Shown: in pieces, positions 50,901 through 64,000 of the stretch
Layout of the letters: the number at the start of each line of letters is the position of its first letter
Position numbering within the stretch: the first letter of the stretch is position 1
Source: Carallia brachiata
Taxonomy: Eukaryota > Streptophyta > Magnoliopsida > Malpighiales > Rhizophoraceae
DNA: 64,000 nt
NCBI GenBank assembly: GCA_021464245.1
Contig: JADCRB010000035.1
Span: 1,818,793 to 1,882,792 of the forward strand
Direction of reading: 5' to 3'
Notes under the pieces: model-generated
The model's database searches: none
Told to the model about the DNA's origin: nothing
Seen by the model: the letters and a program-made list of their open reading frames with translations, nothing else
Made by a program: the position numbers and the translations under genes

Positions 50901-53900
50901 TGAAATGAAAGAAAATCATTATTTGCTTGAAATGAAGTGATTTATACTCTTTATTCATGCCACAAATGGTTTTATGCAACTAATAAACGCACATCATGAT
51001 CAATTGCACACTTATTAGATGAAATTTAATACATTTAACTCCCCAAACGGTGTTGAAAATGCTTTTTCGGTTGAAATTAAAGGTTTTTGCAAGCATTAAT
51101 GCTTCATTTAAGTGTAATTTTGGGTAAATAAGCCATTGAAATGAAAGAAAATCACTTATTTGCTTGAAATGAAGTGATTTATACTCTTTATTCATGCCAC
51201 AAATGGTTTTATGCAACTAATAAACGCACATCATGATCAATTGCACACTTATTAGATGAAATTTAATACATTTAACTCCCAAAAGGTGTTGAAAATGCTT
51301 TTTGGTTGAAATTAAAGGTTTTTGCAAGCATTAATGCTTCATTTAAGTGTAATTTTGGGTAAATAAGCCATTGAAATGAAAGAAAATCACTTATTTGCTT
51401 GAAATGAAGTGATTTATACTCTTTATTCATGCCACAAATGGTTTTATGCAACTAATAAACGCAATCATGATCAATTGCACACTTATTAGATGAAATTTTA
51501 TCATTTAACTCCCAAAAGGTGTTGAAAATGCTTTTTGTTGAAATTAAAGGTTTTTGCAAGCATTAATGCTTCATTTAAGTGTAATTTTGGGTAAATAAGC
51601 CATTAAATGAAAGAAAATCACTTATTTGTTGAAATGAAGTGATTTAGACTCTTTATTCATGCCACAAATGGTTTTATGCAACTAATAAACGCACATCATG
51701 ATCAATTGCACACTTATTAGATGAAATTTAATACATTTAACTCCCCAAACGGTGTTGAAAATGCTTTTCGGTTGAAATTAAAGGTTTTTGCAAGCATTAC
51801 TTCATTTAAGTGTAATTTGGGTAAATAAGCCATTGAAATGAAAGAAAATCACTTATTTGCTTGAAATGAAGTGATTTATACTCTTTATTCATGCCACAAA
51901 TGGTTTTATGCAACTAATAAACGCACATCATGATCAATTGCACACTTATTAGATGAAATTTAATACATTTAACTCCCAAAAGGTGTTGAAAATGCTTTTT
52001 GGTTTGAAATTAAAGGTTTTTGCAAGCATTAATGCTTCATTTAAGTGTAATTTGGGTAAATAAGCCATTAAATGAAGAAAATCACTTATTTGCTAAATGA
52101 AGTGATTTAGATCTTTATTCATGCCACAAAGGTTTTATGCAACTAATAAACGCAATCATGATCAATTGCACACTTATTAGATGAAATTTAATACATTTAA
52201 CTCCCAAAAGGTGTTGAAAATGCTTTTTCGGTTGAAATTAAATGTTTTTGGAAGCATTAATGCTTCATTTAAGTGTAATTTTGGGTAAATAAGCATTAAA
52301 TGAAAGAAAATCACTTATTTGCTTCAAATGAAGTGATTTATACTCTTTATCATGCCAAAATGGTTTTATGCAACTAATAACGCACATCATGATCAATTGC
52401 ACACTTATTAGATGAAATTTAATACATTTAACTCCAAAAGGTGTTGAAAATTTTGTTTGAAATTAAAGGTTTTTAAGCATTAATGCTTCATTTAAGTGTA
52501 ATGGGTAAATAAGCCATTAAAATGAAAGAAATCATTATTTGCGTAAATGAAGTGATTTATTTCTTTATTCATGCCACAAAGGTTTTATGCAACTAATAAA
52601 CGCAATCATGATCAATTGCACACTTATTAGATGAATTTTATGCATTTAACTCACCAAAAGGTGTTGAAAATGCTTTTTGCATTCAAATTAAAGGTTTTTG
52701 CAAGCATTAATGCTTCATTTAAGTGTAATTTGGGTTAAATAAGCCATTAAAATGAAAGAAAATCACTATTTGCGTGAAATGAATGATTTAGACTCTTTAT
52801 TCATGCCACAAATGGTTTTATGCAACTAAAAACGCACATCATGATCAATTGCACACTTATTAGATGAAATTTAATACATTTAACTCCCAAACGGTGTTGA
52901 AAATGCTTTTTCGGTTGAAATTAAAGGTTTTTGCAAGCATTAATGCTTCATTTAAGTGTAATTTTGGGTAAATAAGCCATTGAAATGAAAGAAATCACTA
53001 TTTGCTTGAAATGAAGTGATTTATACTCTTTATTCATGCCACAAATGGTTTTATGCAACTAATAAACGCAATCAATCAATTGCACATTATTAGATGAATT
53101 TAATACATTTAACTCCCCAAAAGGTGTTGAAAATGCTTTTTTGGTTGAAATTAAAGGTTTTTGCAAGCATTAATTGCTTCATTTAAGTGTAATTTTGGGT
53201 AAATAAGCCATTAAAATGAAGAAAACGATATATTTTGTGAAATGAAGTGATTTATACTCTTTATTCATGCCACAAATGGTTTTATGCAACTAATAAACGC
53301 ACATCATGATCAATTGCACACTTATTAGATGAAATTTAATACATTTAACTCCCAAAAGGTGTTGAAATGCTTTTTCATTGAAATTAAAGGTTTTTGCAAG
53401 CATTAATGCTTCATTTAAGTGTTAATTTGGGTTAAATAAGCCTTGAAATGAAAGAAAATCACTTATTTGCTTGAAATGAAGTGATTTATACTCTTTATTC
53501 ATGCCACAATGGTTTTATGCAACTAATAAAACGCACATCACAAATCAATTGCACACTTATTAGATGAAATTTAATACATTTAACTCCCCAAAAGGTGTTG
53601 AAAATGTTTTTGGTTGAAATTAAAGGTTTTTGCAAGCATTATTGCTTCATTTAAGTGTAATTTTGGGTAAATAAGCCATTGAAATGAAAGAAAATAATTA
53701 TTTGCTTGAAATGAAGTGATTTATACTCTTTATTCATGCCACAAATGGTTTTATGCAACTAATAAACGCACATCATGATCAATTGCACACTTATTAGATG
53801 AAATTTAATACATTTAACTCCCCAAACGGTGTTGAAAATGCTTTTTTCGGTTGAAATTAAAGGTTTTTGCAAGTATTAATGCTTCATTTAAGTGTAATTT

Positions 53901-53999
53901 GGGTAAATAAGCCATTGAAATGAAAGAAAGAAAATCATTATTTGCTTGAAATGAAGTGATTTATACTCTTTATTCATGCCACAAATGGTTTTATGCAAC

Positions 54000-56117
54000 T
54001 AAAACGCACACCATGATCAATTGCACACTTATTAGATGAAATTTAATACATTTAACTCCCCAAACGGTGGTGTGTGAAAATGCTTTTTCGGTTGAAATTA
54101 AAGGTTTTTGCAGGCATTAATGCTTCATTTAAGTGTAATTTTGGGTAAATAAGCCATTGAAATGAAATGAAGAAATCACTTATTTGCTTGAAATGAAGTG
54201 ATTTATACTCTTTATTCATGCCACAAATGGTTTTATGCAACTAATAAACGCACATCATGATCAATTGACACTTAGATGAAATTTAATACATTTAACTCCC
54301 CAAAAGGTGTTGAAAATGCTTTTTTGGTTGAAACTAAGGTTTTTGCAAGCATTAATGCTTCATTTAAGTGTAATTTTGTGTAAATAAGCCATTAAAATGA
54401 AAGAAAATCACTTATTTGCTAAATGAAGTGATTTATACTCTTTACTCATGCCACAAATGGTTTTCGACTAATAAACGCAAATCATGATCAATTGCACGTA
54501 TTAGATGGAATTTATGCATTTAACTCCAAAAGGTGTTGTAAATACTTTTTGCATTGAAATTAAAGGTTTTTGCAAGCATTAATGCTTCATTTAAGTGTAA
54601 TTTGGGTTAAATAAGCCATTAAAATGAAAGAAAATCACGTATTTGTATGAAATGAATTGATTTAGACTCTTTATTCATGCCACAAATGGTTTTATGCAAC
54701 TAATAAACGCACATCATGATCAATTGCACACTTATTAGATGAAATTTAATACATTTAACTCCCCAAACGGTGTTGAAAATGCCTTTTCGGTTGAAATTAA
54801 AGGTTTTTGCAAGCATTAATACTTCATTTAAGTGTAATTTTGGGTAATAAGCCATTGAAATGAAAGAAAATCACTTATTTGCTTGAAATGAAGTGATTTA
54901 TACTCTTTATTCATGCCACAAATGGTTTTATGCAACTAATAAACGCACATCATGATCAATTGCACACTTATTAGATGAAATTTAATACATTTAACTCCCA
55001 AAAGGTGTTGAAAATGCTTTTTTGGTTGAAACTAAAGGTTTTTGCAAGCATTAATGCTTCATTTAAGTGTAATTTTGTGTAAATAAGCCATTAAAATGAA
55101 AGAAAATCACTTATTTGCTTGAAATGAAGTGATTTATACTCTTTACTCATGCCACAAAGGGTTTTATCGAACTAATAAACGCAAATCATGATCAATTGCA
55201 CGCTTATTAGATGGAATTTTATGCATTTAACTCACCAAAAGGTGTTGTAAATTCTTTTTGCATTGAAATTAAAGGTTTTTGCAAGCATTAATGCTTCATT
55301 TAAGTGTAATTTGGGTTAAATAAGCCATTAAAATGAAAAAAAATCACGTATTTGCATGAAATGAATTGATTTAGACTCTTTATTCATGCCACAAATGGTT
55401 TTATGCAACTAATAAACGCACATCATGATTAATTGCACACTTATTAGATGAAATTTAATACATTTAACTCCCCAAAAGGTGTTGAAAATGCTTTTTCGGT
55501 TGAAATTAAATGTTTTTGCAAGCATTAATGCTTCATTTAAGTGTAGTTTTGGTTAAATAAGCCATTAAAATTAAAGAAAATCACTTATTTGCTTGAAATG
55601 AAGTGATTTATACTCTTTACTCATGCCACAAATGGTTTTATACAACTAATAAACGCACATCATGATCAATTGTACACTTATTAGATGAAATGTAATAATA
55701 CATTTAACTCTCCAAAAGGTGTTGAAAATGATTTTTTGTTGAAATTAGGTTTTTGCAAGCATTAATGCTTCATTTAAGTGTAATTTGGGTTAAATAAGCC
55801 ATTAAAATGAAGAAAATCACTTATTTGCATGAAATGAAGTGATTTCTCTTTATTCATGCCACAAAGGTTTTATGCAACTAATAAACGCAATCATGATCAA
55901 TTGCACACTTATTAGATGAAATTTAATACATTTAACTCCCCAAAAGGTGTTGAAAATGCTTTTTCGGTTGAAATTAAATGTTTTTGCAAGCATTAATGCT
56001 TCATTTAAGTGTAATTTTGGGTAAATAAGCCATTAAAATGAAAGAAAATCACTTATTTGCTTGAAATGAAGTGATTTATACTCTTTATTCATGCCACAAA
56101 TGGTTTTATGCAACTAA
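54000..56117. repeat. 2.12-kb nine-monomer higher-order unit, copy 1
   Basis: A nine-monomer unit followed directly by a second copy. Ordered private marks are CGCACACCATGATC (near 54005), GAAACTAAGG with ATTTTGTGTAAATAAGCC, a TCGACTAATAAACGC variant (near 54467), GTTGTAAATAC, GCCTTTTCGG with AATACTTC (near 54780), CATGATTAATTG (near 55425), GTGTAGTTTTGGTT (near 55541) and AATTGTACAC (near 55668). All recur about 2,110-2,128 bp later. Confidence 0.8.
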
Positions 56118-58240
56118 TAAACGCACACCATGATCAATTGCACACTTATTAGATGAAATTTAATACATTTAACTCCCCAAACGGTGTTGAAAATGCTTTT
56201 TCGGTTGAAATTAAAGGTTTTTGCAAGCATTAATGCTTCATTTAAGTGTAATTTTGGGTAAATAAGCCATTGAAATGAAAGAAAATCACTTATTTGCTTG
56301 AAATGAAGTGATTTATACTCTTTATTCATGCCACAAATGGTTTTATGCAACTAATAAACGCACATCATGATCAATTGGACACTTATTAGATGAAATTTAA
56401 TACATTTAACTCCCCAAAAGGTGTTGAAAATGCTTTTTTGGTTAAAACTAAAGGTTTTTGCAAGCATTAATGCTTCATTTAAGTGTAATTTTGTGTAAAT
56501 AAGCCATTAAAATGAAAGAAAATCACTTATTTGCTAGAAATGAAGTGATTTATACTCTTTACTCATGCCACAAATGGTTTTATCGAACTAATAAACGCAA
56601 ATCATGATCAATTGCACGCTTATTAGATGGAATTTTATGCATTTAACTCACCAAAAGGTGTTGTAAATACTTTTTGCATTGAAATTAAAGGTTTTTGCAA
56701 GCATTAATGCTTCATTTAAGTGTAATTTGGGTTAAATAAGCCATTAAAATGAAAGAAAATCACGTATTTGTATGAAATGAATTGATTTAGACTCTTTATT
56801 CATGCCACAAATGGTTTTATGCAACTAATAAACGCACATCATGATCAATTGCACACTTATTAGATGAAATTTAATACATTTAACTCCCCAAACGGTGTTG
56901 AAAATGCCTTTTCGGTTGAAATTAAAGGTTTTTGCAAGCATTAATACTTCATTTAAGTGTAATTTTGGGTAAATAAGCCATTGAAATGAAAGAAAATCAC
57001 TTATTTGCTTGAAATGAAGTGATTTATACTCTTTATTCATGCCACAAATGGTTTTATGCAACTAATAAACGCACATCATGATCAATTGCACACTTATTAG
57101 ATGAAATTTAATACATTTAACTCCCCAAAAGGTGTTGAAAATGCTTTTTTGGTTGAAACTAAAGGTTTTTGCAAGCATTAATGCTTCATTTAAGTGTAAT
57201 TTTGTGTAAATAAGCCATTAAAATGAAAGAAAATCACTTATTTGCTTGAAATGAAGTGATTTATACTCTTTACTCATGCCACAAATGGTTTTATCGAACT
57301 AATAAACGCAAATCATGATCAATTGCACGCTTATTAGATGGAATTTTATGCATTTAACTCACCAAAAGGTGTTGTAAATTCTTTTTGCATTGAAATTAAA
57401 GGTTTTTGCAAGCATTAATGCTTCATTTAAGTGTAATTTGGGTTAAATAAGCCATTAAAATGAAAAAAAATCACGTATTTGCATGAAATGAATTGATTTA
57501 GACTCTTTATTCATGCCACAAATGGTTTTATGCAACTAATAAACGCACATCATGATTAATCGCACACTTATTAGATGAAATTTAATACATTTAACTCCCC
57601 AAAAGGTGTTGAAAATGCTTTTTCGGTTGAAATTAAATGTTTTTGCAAGCATTAATGCTTCATTTAAGTGTAGTTTTGGTTAAATAAGCCATTAAAATTA
57701 AAGAAAATCACTTATTTGCTTGAAATGAAGTGATTTATACTCTTTACTCATGCCACAAATGGTTTTATACAACTAATAAACGCACATCATGATCAATTGT
57801 ACACTTATTAGATGAAATGTAATGAATTTAACTCTCCAAAAGGTGTTGAAAATGATTTTTGTATTGAAATTTATGGTTTTTGTAAGCATTAATGCTTCAT
57901 TTAAGTGTAATTTGGGTTAAATAAGCTATTAAAATGGAAGAAAATCACTTATTTGCATAAAATGAAGTGATTTAGATTCTTTATTCATGCCAAAAGGTTT
58001 TATGCAACTAATAAACGCAAATCATGATCAATTGCACACTTATTAGATGAAATTTAATACATTTAACTCCCCAAAAGGTGTTGAAAATGCTTTTTCGGTT
58101 GAAATTAAATGTTTTTGGAAGCATTAATGCTTCATTTAAGTGTAATTTTGGGTAAATAAGTCATTAAAATGAAAGAAAATCACTTATTTGCTTCAAATGA
58201 AGTGATTTATACTCTTTACTCATGCCAAAAATGGTTTTAT
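56118..58240. repeat. 2.12-kb nine-monomer higher-order unit, copy 2
   Basis: Direct tandem partner of 54000-56117 with the same marks in the same order: CGCACACCATGATC near 56122, GTTAAAACTAAAGG near 56450, TATCGAACTAATAAACGC near 56581, GCCTTTTCGG near 56907, CATGATTAATCG near 57548, GTGTAGTTTTGGTT near 57666 and AATTGTACAC near 57793. The copies differ by a few substitutions and short deletions. The right edge is approximate. Confidence 0.78.
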
Positions 58241-58915
58241 GCAACTAATAACCGCACATCATGATCAATTGCACACTTATTAGATGAAATGTAATGAACT
58301 TAACTCTACAAAAGGTGTTGAAAATGATTTTTGTATTGAAATTTAAGGTTTTTGTAAGCATTAATGCTTCATTTAAGTGTAATTTGGGTTAAATAAGCTA
58401 TTAAAATTAAAAGAAAATCACTCATTTGCGTAAAATGAAGTGGTTTAGTTTCTTTATTCATGCCACAAAAGGTTTTATGCAACTAATAAACGCAAATCAT
58501 GATCAATTGCACACTTATTAGATGGAATTTTATGCATTTAACTCACCAAAAGGTGTTGAAAATACTTTTTGCATTCAAATTAAAGGTTTTTGCAAGTATT
58601 AATGCTTCATTTAAGTGTAATTTGGGTTAAATAAGCCATTAAAATGAAAGAAAATCACGTATTTGCGTGAAATGAATTGATTTAGACTCTTTATTCATGC
58701 CACAAATGGTTTTATGCAACTAATAAACGCACATCATGATCAATTGCACACTTATTAGATGAAATTTAATACATTTAACTCCCCAAAAGGTGTTGAAAAT
58801 GCTTTTTCGGTTGAAATTGAATGTTTTTGTAAGCATTAATGCTTCATTTAAGTGTAATTTGGGTTAAATAAGCCATTAAAATGAAAGAAAATCACTTATT
58901 TGCATAAAATTAATT

Positions 58916-58985
58916 GATTTAGACTCTTTATTCATGCCACTTATTTGCGTGAAATGAATTGATTTAGACTATTTATTCATGCCAC
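58916..58985. repeat. Partial monomer insertion (truncated tandem duplication)
   Basis: Between one TTTATTCATGCCAC and the next, the sequence jumps back to CTTATTTGCGTGAAATG and repeats the segment up to ATTTATTCATGCC. This adds a fragment of about 57 bp out of phase with the array. It looks like unequal exchange inside a monomer or a local assembly slip. Confidence 0.65.
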
Positions 58986-59453
58986 AAATGGTTTTATGCA
59001 ACTAATAAACGCATATCATGATCAATTGCACACTTATTAGATGAAATTTAATACATTTAACTCTCCAAACGGTGTTGAAAATGCTCTTTCAGTTGAAATT
59101 AAAGGTTTTTGCAAGCATTAATGCTTCATTTAAGTGTAATTTTGGGTAAATAAGCCATTGAAATGAAAGAAAATCACTTATTTGCTTGAAATGAAGTGAT
59201 TTATACTCTTTATTCATGCCACAAATGGTTTTATGCAACTAATAAACGCACATCACAATCAATTGCACACTTATTAGATGAAATTTAATACATTTAACTC
59301 CCCAAAAGGTGTTGAAAATGCTTTTTTGGTTGAAATTAAAGGTTTTTGCAAGCATTATTGCTTCATTTAAGTGTAATTTTGGGTAAATAAGCCATTGAAA
59401 TGAAAGAAAATCATTATTTGCTTGAAATGAAGTGATTTATACTCTTTATTCAT

Positions 59454-59454
59454 N
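59454..59454. other. Single-N join with about 40 bp repeated on both sides
   Basis: The left flank from TTATTTGCTTGAAATG to CTCTTTATTCAT (59415-59453) is repeated, with one base missing, immediately right of the N (59455 onward). The two contig ends overlap but were not merged, so this N is not a real gap. Confidence 0.88.
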
Positions 59455-60629
59455 TTATTTGCTTGAAATGAAGTGATTTATACTCTTATTCATGCCACAA
59501 ATGGTTTTATGCAACTAATAAACGCACATCATGATCAATTGCACACTTATTAGATGAAATTTAATACATTTAACTCCCCAAAAGGTGTTGAAAATGCTTT
59601 TTGGTTGAAATTAAAGGTTTTTGCAAGCATTAATGCTTCATTTAAGTGTAATTTTGGGTAAATAAGCCATTAAAATGAAAGAAAATCACTTATTTGCTTG
59701 AAATGAAGTGATTTATACTCTTTATTCATGCCACAAATGGTTTTATGCAACTAATAAACGCAATCATGATCAATTGCACACTTATTAGATGAAATTTAAT
59801 ACATTTAACTCCCCAAAAGGTGTTGAAAATGCTTTTTGGTTGAAATTAAAGGTTTTTGCAAGCATTAATGCTTCATTTAAGTGTAATTTTGGGTAAATAA
59901 GCCATTAAATGAAAGAAAATCACTTATTTGCTTGAAATGAAGTGATTTATACTCTTTATCATGCCACAAATGGTTTTATGCAACTAATAAACGCACATCA
60001 CGATCAATTGCACACTTATTAGATGAAATTTAATACATTTAACTCCCCAAAAGGTGTTGAAAATGCTTTTTTGGTTGAAATTAAAGGTTTTTGCAAGCAT
60101 TAATGCTTCATTTAAGTGTAATTTTGGGTAAATAAGCCATTAAATGAAAGAAAATCACTTATTGCTTGAAATGAAGTGATTTATACTCTTTATTCATGCC
60201 ACAAATGGTTTTATGCAACTAATAAACGCAATCATGATCAATTGCACACTTATTAGATGAATTTATACATTTAACTCCCAAAAGGTGTTGAAAATGCTTT
60301 TTGGTTGAAATTAAAGGTTTTTGCAAGCATTAATGCTTCATTTAAGTGTAATTTGGGTTAAATAAGCCATTAAAATGAAAGAAAATCACTTATTTGCTGA
60401 AATGAAGTGATTTAGACTCTTTATTCATGCCACAAATGGTTTTATGCAACTAATAAACGCACATCATGATCAATTGCACACTTATTAGATGAAATTTAAT
60501 CATTTAACTCCCCAAAAGGTGTTGAAAATGCTTTTTCGGTTGAAATTAAAGGTTTTTGCAAGCATTAATGCTTCATTTAAGTGTAATTTGGGTAAATAAG
60601 CCATTAAAATGAAAGAAAATCACTTATTT

Positions 60630-60700
60630 GCAAATTAATGAAGACTCTTATTCATGCTTGAAATGAATGATTTAGACTCTTTATTCATCCACAAATGGTT
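60630..60700. repeat. Rearranged partial monomer
   Basis: CACTTATTTGCAAATTAATG is followed by GAAGACTCTTATTCATGC and then TTGAAATGAATGATTTAGAC. Part of the hairpin region and the following CTCTTTATTCATGC are duplicated in degraded form inside one monomer. The surrounding copies are regular. Confidence 0.55.
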
Positions 60701-63700
60701 TTGCAACTAATAAACGCAATCATGATCAATTGCACACTTATTAGATGAAATTTAATACATTTAACTCCCAAACGGTGTTGAAAATGCTTTTTCGGTTGAA
60801 ATTAAAGGTTTTTGCAAGCATTAATGCTTCATTTAAGTGTAATTTGGGTAAATAAGCCATTGAAATGAAAGAAAATCACTTATTTGCTTGAAATGAAGTG
60901 ATTTATACTCTTTATTCATGCCACAAATGGTTTTATGCAACTAATAAACGCATGATCAATTGCACACTTATTAGATGAAATTTAATACATTTAACTCCCA
61001 AACGGTGTTGAAAATGCTTTTTCGGTTGAAATTAAAGGTTTTTGCAAGCATTAATGCTTCATTTAAGTGTAATTTTGGGTAAATAAGCCATTAAATGAAA
61101 GAAAATCACTTATTTGCTTGAAATGAAGTGATTTATACTCTTTATTCATGCCACAAATGGTTTTATGCAACTAATAAACCACATCATGATCAATTGCACA
61201 CTTATTAGATGAAATTTAATACATTTAACTCCCCAAAAGGTGTTGAAAATTTTTTGGTTGAAATTAAAGGTTTTTGCAAGCATTAATGCTTCATTTAAGT
61301 GTAATTTTGGGTAAATAAGCCATTGAAATGAAAGAAATCATTATTTGCTTGAAATGAAGTGATTTATACTCTTTATTCATGCCACAAATGGTTTTATGCA
61401 ACTAATAAACGCACATCATGATCAATTGCACACTTATTAGATGAAATTTAATACATTTAACTCCCCAAAAGGTGTTGAAAATGCTTTTTCGGTTGAAATT
61501 AAAGGTTTTTGCAAGCATTAATGCTTCATTTAAGTGTAATTTTGGGTAAATAAGCCATTAAAATGAAAGAAAATCACTTATTTGCTTGAAATGAAGTGAT
61601 TTATACTCTTTATTCATGCCACAAATGGTTTTATGCAACTAATAAACGCACATCATGATCAATTGCACACTTATTAGATGAAATTTAATCATTTAACTCC
61701 CAAAAGGTGTTGAAAATGCTTTTTGGTTGAAATTAAAGGTTTTTGCAAGCATTAATGCTTCATTTAAGTGTAATTTTGGGTAAATAAGCCATTAAAATGA
61801 AAGAAAATCACTTATTTGCTTGAAATGAAGTGATTTACTCTTTATTCATGCCACAAATGGTTTTATGCAACTAATAAACGCAAATCATGATCAATTGCAC
61901 ACTTATTAGATGAAATTTTACATTTAACTCCCAAAAGGTGTTGAAAATTTTTGGTTGAAATTAAAGGTTTTTGCAAGCATTAATGCTTCATTTAAGTGTA
62001 ATTTGGGTAAATAAGCCATTAAAATGAAAGAAAATCACTTATTTGCTGAAATGAAGTGATTTAGACTCTTTATTCATGCCACAAATGGTTTTATGCAACT
62101 AATAAACGCACATCATGATCAATTGCACACTTATTAGATGAAATTTAATACATTTAGCTCCCCAAAAGGTGCTGAAAATGCTTTTTGTATTGAAATTTAT
62201 GGTTTTTGTAAGCATTAATGCTTCATTTAAGTGTAATTTGGGTTAAATAAGCTATTAAAATGGAAGAAAATCACTTATTTGCATAAAATGAAGTGATTTA
62301 GATTCTTTATTCATGCCACAAAAGGTTTTATGCAACTAATAAACGCAAATCATGATCAATTGCACACTTATTAGATGAAATTTAATACATTTAACTCCCC
62401 AAAAGGTGTTGAAAATGCTTTTTCGGTTGAAATTAAATGTTTTTGCAAGCATTAATGCTTCATTTAAGTGTAATTTTGGGTAAATAAGTCATTAAAATGA
62501 AAGAAAATCACTTATTTGCTTCAAATGAAGTGATTTATACTCTTTATCATGCCAAAATGGTTTTATGCAACTAATAAACGCACATCATGATCAATTGCAC
62601 ACTTATTAGATGAAATTTAATGAATTTAACTCACCAAAAGGTGTTGAAAATGCTTTTTGTATTGAAATTAAGGTTTTTGCAAGCATTAATGCTTCATTTA
62701 AGTGTAATTTGGGTTAAATAAGCTAAATGAAAGAAAATCACTTATTTGCGTAAATGAAGTTTTATTTCTTTATTCATGCCACAAAAGGTTTTATGCAACT
62801 AATAAACGCATCATGATCAATTGCACACTTATTAGATGAAATTTTACATTTAACTCCCAAAAGGTGTTGAAAATGCTTTTTTGAAAATTAAAGGTTTTTG
62901 CAAGCATTAATGCTTCATTTAAGTGTAATTTGGGTTAAATAAGCCATTAAAATGAAAGAAAATCACTTATTTGCTGAAATGAATGATTTAGACTCTTTAT
63001 TCATGCCACAAATGGTTTTATGCAACTAATAAACGCACATCATGATCAATTGCACACTTATTAGATGAAATTTAATACATTTAACTCCCAAAAGGGTTGA
63101 AAATGCTTTTTCGGTTGAAATTAAAGGTTTTTGCAAGCATTAATGCTTCATTTAAGTGTAATTTGGGTAAATAAGCCATTGAAATGAAAGAAAATTTATT
63201 TGCTTGAAATGAAGTGATTTATACTCTTTATTCATGCCACAAATGGTTTTATGCAACTAATAAACGCACATCACGATCAATTGCACACTTATTAGATGAA
63301 ATTTAATACATTTAACTCCCCAAAAGGTGTTGAAAATGCTTTTTTGGTTGAAATTAAAGGTTTTTGCAAGCATTAATGCTTCATTTAAGTGTAATTTTGG
63401 GTAAATAAGCCATTGAAATGAAAGAAAATCATTATTTGCTTGAAATGAAGTGATTTATACTCTTTATTCATGCCACAAATGGTTTTATGCAACTAATAAA
63501 CGCACATCATGATCAATTGCACACTTATTAGATGAAATTTAATACATTTAACTCCCCAAAAGGTGTTGAAAATGCTTTTTCGGTTGAAATTAAAGGTTTT
63601 TGCAAGCATTAATGCTTCATTTAAGTGTAATTTTGGGTAAATAAGCCATTGAAATGAAAGAAAATCATTATTTGCTTGAAATGAAGTGATTTATACTCTT

Positions 63701-64000
63701 TATTCATGCCACAAATGGTTTTATGCAACTAATAAACGCACACCATGATCAATTGCACACTTATTAGATGAAATTTAATACATTTAACTCCCCAAAAGGT
63801 GTTGAAAATGCTTTTTCGGTTGAAATTAAAGGTTTTTGCAAGCATTAATGCTTCATTTAAGTGTAATTTTGGGTAAATAAGCCATTGAAATGAAAGAAAA
63901 TCACTTATTTGCTTGAAATGAAGTGATTTAGACTCTTTATTCATGCCACAAATGGTTTTATGCAACTAATAAACGCACATCATGATCAATTGCACACTTA

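Larger units (their letters stand above)
40677..64000. repeat. Satellite array, zone C (about 100 copies)
   Basis: Same monomer and orientation, but dominated by one variant: ACGCACATCATGATC, TTAATACATTTAACTCC, CCAAACGGTGTTG, CTTTTTCGGTTGAAATT, GGTTTTTGCAAGC, ATTTTGGGTAAATAAGCC, CATTGAAATGAAAG and GATTTATACTCTTTATTC. Minority copies keep GATTTAGACTC and GCATTGAAATT. The ATTATCAATCGC variant and the 30-bp micro-duplication of zone A are absent. The array runs off the right edge of the window. No gene is visible. Confidence 0.95.

Noticed and set aside
42110..63965. The same minus-strand frames in zone C, many nearly identical
   Set aside because: Near-identity reflects recent homogenisation of the satellite, not protein conservation. 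The translation has no recognisable domain.
1..64000. CRISPR array
   Set aside because: The repeats are 237 bp long with no short-repeat/unique-spacer structure and no cas genes, and the context is a plant genome.
1..64000. CENP-B box, telomere repeats, rDNA or tRNA genes
   Set aside because: No CENP-B box-like motif, no run of TTTAGGG-type repeats and no rRNA or tRNA structure was seen in either strand. The isolated AAACCCTA matches in the LTR and leader are single copies.

Overview
The window is almost entirely one tandem satellite DNA with a single retrotransposon inside it. It looks like pericentromeric or centromeric heterochromatin of a flowering plant, probably a eudicot. No bacterial gene, rRNA, tRNA or CRISPR array is visible, and no intact protein-coding gene of any kind. 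The plant assignment rests on the retroelement: its gag is of the plant Ty3/gypsy type, and its LTR has a plant-like AT-rich promoter. The species cannot be named from the sequence.

Layout. Positions 1-31178 are satellite zone A. A single N sits at 31179. Positions 31180-34331 are a non-autonomous LTR retrotransposon on the + strand: 5' leader, a broken gag, an unrecognised acidic reading frame, a polypurine tract and one complete 801-bp 3' LTR. Positions 34332-40663 are satellite zone B. A 13-N gap lies at 40664-40676. Positions 40677-64000 are satellite zone C. Further single Ns lie at 6386, 19754 and 59454. The satellite monomer is 237 bp where the sequence is clean (for example 13339-13575, 35927-36163, 47705-47941), and roughly 260 copies, all in the same orientation, fill about 61 kb. 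Many copies are a few bases shorter.

The three zones carry different diagnostic variants of the same monomer and different higher-order organisation. In zone A there is a 2.58-kb-offset segmental duplication near the start, a 3.9-kb-offset duplication at 14.75/18.65 kb, a 30-bp micro-duplication in some monomers, and a 471-bp dimer period near 26-28 kb. Zone B has a roughly 709-bp trimer. Zone C has a tandem 2.12-kb nine-monomer unit at 54.0-58.2 kb and recurring marked blocks. Every clean monomer carries two perfect dyads: a 14-bp palindrome and a hairpin with 9-bp arms.

The element has gag only, with no protease, reverse transcriptase, RNase H or integrase. It fits the plant class of terminal-repeat retrotransposons with a GAG domain (TR-GAG). 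Its right end joins the satellite cleanly after CATCA. Its left end is missing (no 5' LTR, no primer-binding site) exactly at the single N, so the left junction is most likely an assembly join. The short minus-strand reading frames that recur along the array are by-products of a 237-bp (79-codon) period and are not annotated as genes.
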